From an uncultured Clostridia bacterium (lineage in GTDB: Bacteria > Bacillota > Clostridia > Oscillospirales > Butyricicoccaceae), in contig CAJUSB010000077.1 of the NCBI GenBank assembly GCA_910589115.1, forward strand, positions 1 through 16,157: a DNA stretch of 16,157 nt. The letters run 5' to 3'. A program made the position numbers and the translations under genes. The notes beneath the pieces are model-generated. The model was not told the origin of the DNA. It was given only the letters and a program-made list of their open reading frames with translations, and did not search any database. This document shows, one piece after another, positions 13,358 to 16,157 of this stretch (the first letter of the stretch is position 1; the number at the start of each line of letters is the position of its first letter).

Positions 13358-16157
13358 ATGGCAGGGAAACAGCATGAAATAAAGTTCCTTCTGGATGCTC
13401 AGATGGGCGGCGGCTTCAGTCGGTCTTTTCAGCGGGCACAGCAGGAAATGGCTGCGGTTTCTAAGGAAATCCAGCAGCTGAACCATGTACAGCGCGACAT
13501 TTCAGGCTATCAAAAGCAGCAGGCGGCGGTTGATAAGACCGCCGCCAAGCTCGACCGGCTGAAAAAAGAAGAACAGCTGATGCAGCAGGAGCTTAACGCG
13601 GCGCGGGCGGTGCAAACGAGCACCAGCGAGGCGGCGCGGGCGGCGGCTGCATCCATGGGCGCGGAGAGCGACAAAGCGAAGGAGCTTGCCCTGGAAGCGC
13701 AGCGGGCGGCGCAGAACACGGCGCATTTGGAGCTTAGCCACCAACGGCTGACTGACCGGATCAAAGACACGGACGGTGCCTTGGAACGCCAGAGGGAGCG
13801 CCTGCGGCAAACAGGCGAGGCCTTACAGGCTGCCGGGGTCAGCACGGACAATCTCGAACGTGAGAGCCGCGAGCTGGCCCAGCAGCTGGAAGCCCTTCAC
13901 ACCCGGCAGGCGGAAGTCGCAAGCGGCGCACAGACCTTTGGAGATCAGGCGGCGAATGCGATTGAAACGGTCGGGCAGGCAGTTGCAGCGGCAGGTATTG
14001 CAAACGCGTTTGGTGAGATAAAGGACGGCTTTTTGCAAGCTGTAAATGTTTCCAAGGATTTCAGCGCATCCATGTCAAATGTGGAAGCATTGTCCGGTGC
14101 GAGTGCATCCGAAATTGCCGCGCTGAATGCACAGGCCAAGGAACTCGGTGCAACAACGCAGTTTACCGCGAAGCAGTCCGCAGACGCAATGGGCTATATG
14201 GCAATGGCGGGCTGGAATCCAGAGCAGATGATGTCCGGCATGGACGGCGTGCTTTCGGCGGCTGCGGCCTCTGGCGAAGACCTTGCAATGGTGTCCGATA
14301 TCGTCACGGACAGCATGAGCGCATTTCAAATGGGCGCGGAAGAAACAGGGCATTTTTCGGATGTTCTGGCAGCTGCGGCAGCGAACGCAAATACCAGCAT
14401 CGGTATCATGGGCGAAACGTTCAAAGGCTCCGCTTCCGTTGCCGGTGCGCTGGGATATTCTATTGAAGATGTTGCCGTTGCAACCGGCCTGATGGCGAAC
14501 GTCGGAGTAAAAGGCAGCATTGCGAACACGGCGCTCCGCAACACGTTTAACGGTTTGCTTGGCGGCGTAACGCTGACCGGCAAGGCGTTCGGCGAATACG
14601 AATATACCGCGATCAAGGCCGACGGTTCCATGAAAAGCCTTGGCGATACGATCAACGAACTGCGCGGATATTTTGAGCAGATGACCGAATCCGAACGCGT
14701 CCTGAACGCGCAGGAAATCGCAGGCGAGCGCGGTTATAACGGCTTGCTTGGTGTCCTGATGGCATCCGAGGAAAGCTACGAAAACCTCACAGAAAAGATC
14801 AATAACTGCGAGGGTGCAGCTTCCCGGATGGCCAAGATCAAGATGGACAACCTGCACGGCGACATCCTGCTGGCAGAATCGGCGTGGGAAGGTTTCCAGA
14901 TTGCCGTTGGCGAAAAGGCAACTCCGGCAATGCGGATGTTTTACCAGGTGCAGGCGGATGTGCTCAGCGGCATGGGCGAGCTTGTGGACGCGCATCCGGC
15001 GCTTGCGCAGGGTATCATGACAACAACCGGTCTGTTCCTTGGCGCAACGACTGCCGTAACCGGACTTTCAGCTGCTATAAAGGTATTTAAGGCGCTTGAC
15101 GTAGCATCTTTATTCATGGGCCCGGCTGGATTGGCGCTGAAAATTGGGGCAGGCGTAGCCGTGGCGGCTGGCGGTGTGGTGGCGCTGACCTCTGCTTATC
15201 GGGAACAGGTTCCATCTGTACGCGAGCTGACAGAGGCTTCCCGCGAGATGCAGGAAACGCTTGACGCGGGTGCGGCAGCCTACGAGGACACGATGGCCGA
15301 AACACTTGCGGCGGCAAATGCAGCGGATGTGTACATAAGCAAACTGGAACAAATGGGCGATATCAAATCGCTTGACGCTTCCGGCGCGCAGGAGTATAAA
15401 AACATCCTTTCGCTTCTGGCGGAAACCATACCGGAGCTTGCGGACGGCATCAATTTGCAGACCGGCGAAATTGACGGCGGCACTGCTGCTTTGCGTGCCA
15501 ACACGGCGGCATGGCAGGAGAACGCAAAGGCAAAAGCATATCAGGACTATTATACAGAAATGTATAAGCAGGAAGCTGATTTAACACTTGAGCTTGAGAA
15601 AAATAAAGTCGGTTTAACGAAAGCAACTATTGCGCAGGAAGAAGCAGAGCGAAAACTTGAGGTAACGAGAAGCCGTATGGTAATTGCCAACGGCGAAGGG
15701 GACTATGAAGAATACTATCGTCTGGAATCTTCTTTAGACGCGCTGAATCACGAATATAACCTTGCCGGTGATACTGTCAAAACGTATCAGCAGGCAGTCG
15801 CGGACGGTGAAGCGGCGCTTGCCGATTACCGCATTACATCCGAGGATACCCGGCAGGCAATCGAAAACCTGACTTCTGCAACAGAGGACAGCAGCACGCT
15901 TTCTGCGGAAACTACTGCGCAAATGCAGGGTGTCAAAACGGTCATGGATGAAGCCGGAGCTTCCTTGCTGTCTCTCGCGGAGCGGTACAATGAGGTGTAT
16001 GATGCTGCCTATGAATCCATTTCTGGCCAGTACAGTCTTTGGGATAAGGCGGCAGAGGTCGAGGCGGTCAGCGCCGGAAGCATTAACAGTGCGCTTGAAA
16101 GTCAAATCAATTATTGGCGGCAGTATGATTCCAATATTGACGCCCTGACAGCCCGCG
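13358..16157 (+). CDS. Tail tape measure protein, TP901 family (3' partial)
   Basis: The frame is open from the ATG at 13358 to the window end: 933 complete codons and still no stop. AGGGGG at 13345-13350 precedes the start by seven bases and touches the chaperone extension's stop. The protein fixes tail length, fills the tube lumen and is ejected with the DNA. Residues about 25-200 are a long Gln/Ala/Glu/Arg coiled coil. Residues about 225-400 are the TP901 core, recognisable from LSGASASEIAALNAQAKELG, then TTQFTAKQSADAMGYMAMAGW and GSASVAGALGYSIED. Two hydrophobic segments at about 552-575 and 584-613 could insert in the host membrane. After residue 620 it is again helical and acidic. The true length, and so the tail length, cannot be told from this window. 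Confidence 0.93.
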   Translation, partial: MAGKQHEIKFLLDAQMGGGFSRSFQRAQQEMAAVSKEIQQLNHVQRDISGYQKQQAAVDKTAAKLDRLKKEEQLMQQELNAARAVQTSTSEAARAAAASMGAESDKAKELALEAQRAAQNTAHLELSHQRLTDRIKDTDGALERQRERLRQTGEALQAAGVSTDNLERESRELAQQLEALHTRQAEVASGAQTFGDQAANAIETVGQAVAAAGIANAFGEIKDGFLQAVNVSKDFSASMSNVEALSGASASEIAALNAQAKELGATTQFTAKQSADAMGYMAMAGWNPEQMMSGMDGVLSAAAASGEDLAMVSDIVTDSMSAFQMGAEETGHFSDVLAAAAANANTSIGIMGETFKGSASVAGALGYSIEDVAVATGLMANVGVKGSIANTALRNTFNGLLGGVTLTGKAFGEYEYTAIKADGSMKSLGDTINELRGYFEQMTESERVLNAQEIAGERGYNGLLGVLMASEESYENLTEKINNCEGAASRMAKIKMDNLHGDILLAESAWEGFQIAVGEKATPAMRMFYQVQADVLSGMGELVDAHPALAQGIMTTTGLFLGATTAVTGLSAAIKVFKALDVASLFMGPAGLALKIGAGVAVAAGGVVALTSAYREQVPSVRELTEASREMQETLDAGAAAYEDTMAETLAAANAADVYISKLEQMGDIKSLDASGAQEYKNILSLLAETIPELADGINLQTGEIDGGTAALRANTAAWQENAKAKAYQDYYTEMYKQEADLTLELEKNKVGLTKATIAQEEAERKLEVTRSRMVIANGEGDYEEYYRLESSLDALNHEYNLAGDTVKTYQQAVADGEAALADYRITSEDTRQAIENLTSATEDSSTLSAETTAQMQGVKTVMDEAGASLLSLAERYNEVYDAAYESISGQYSLWDKAAEVEAVSAGSINSALESQINYWRQYDSNIDALTAR

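Noticed and set aside
14075..14995. Antisense open frame opposite the tape measure core
   Set aside because: The sense frame shows the TP901 core throughout. The antisense product is Cys/His/Arg-rich and unlike any family I know.

Overview
This window is the late structural operon of a tailed bacteriophage or prophage, read entirely on the + strand. Overlapping stop/start junctions, strong AGGAGG-type ribosome binding sites, frequent GTG/TTG starts, a fairly high GC head region and Firmicute-style family members (DUF6148, a ClpP-like prohead protease, a TP901-type tape measure) suggest a host in the Clostridia, such as a gut Ruminococcaceae-like bacterium. That host call is inference. No integrase, host gene, tRNA, CRISPR array or insertion sequence is visible, so prophage and free phage cannot be told apart.

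Layout: (1) 2-654, the end of a gamma-glutamylcyclotransferase/AIG2-like gene and a small double-CxxC protein. (2) 655-878, the only real non-coding gap, with hairpins, repeated G4 motifs and an A6T6 tract, in the place where a cos-type phage keeps its packaging site. (3) 879-8846, a lambda-like head module in lambda order: terminase small and large subunits, a gpW-position protein, portal, ClpP-type protease with a nested scaffold, gpD-like decoration protein, gpE-like major capsid protein, a gpFI-position protein and a gpFII-like head-tail joining protein. (4) 8843-10365, neck and tail-completion genes (gpZ-like, probable tail terminator, a small pre-sheath protein). (5) 10358-16157, a contractile tail module: sheath, tail tube, a second divergent tube paralog, a tail assembly chaperone with a predicted -1 frameshift extension, and the first 933 codons of the tape measure protein, cut by the window end.

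How it works together: terminase recognises and cuts the genome and pumps it through the portal into a prohead built from gpE-like subunits on a scaffold. The protease matures the prohead and the gpD-like protein stabilises the filled shell. The gpW/FII/Z-type proteins close the head and join it to a separately built tail, in which tube and sheath polymerise around the tape measure with help from the chaperone and its frameshifted form. The particle would be a myovirus with a lambda-type head.

The most interesting points are a near-textbook -1 frameshift signal (slippery T TTT TTA plus a two-tier stem-loop), tandem tail tube paralogs of which the second lacks a conserved tube segment and is cysteine-rich, an in-frame internal start giving a Nu3-like scaffold, and a structured candidate packaging site upstream of the terminase.
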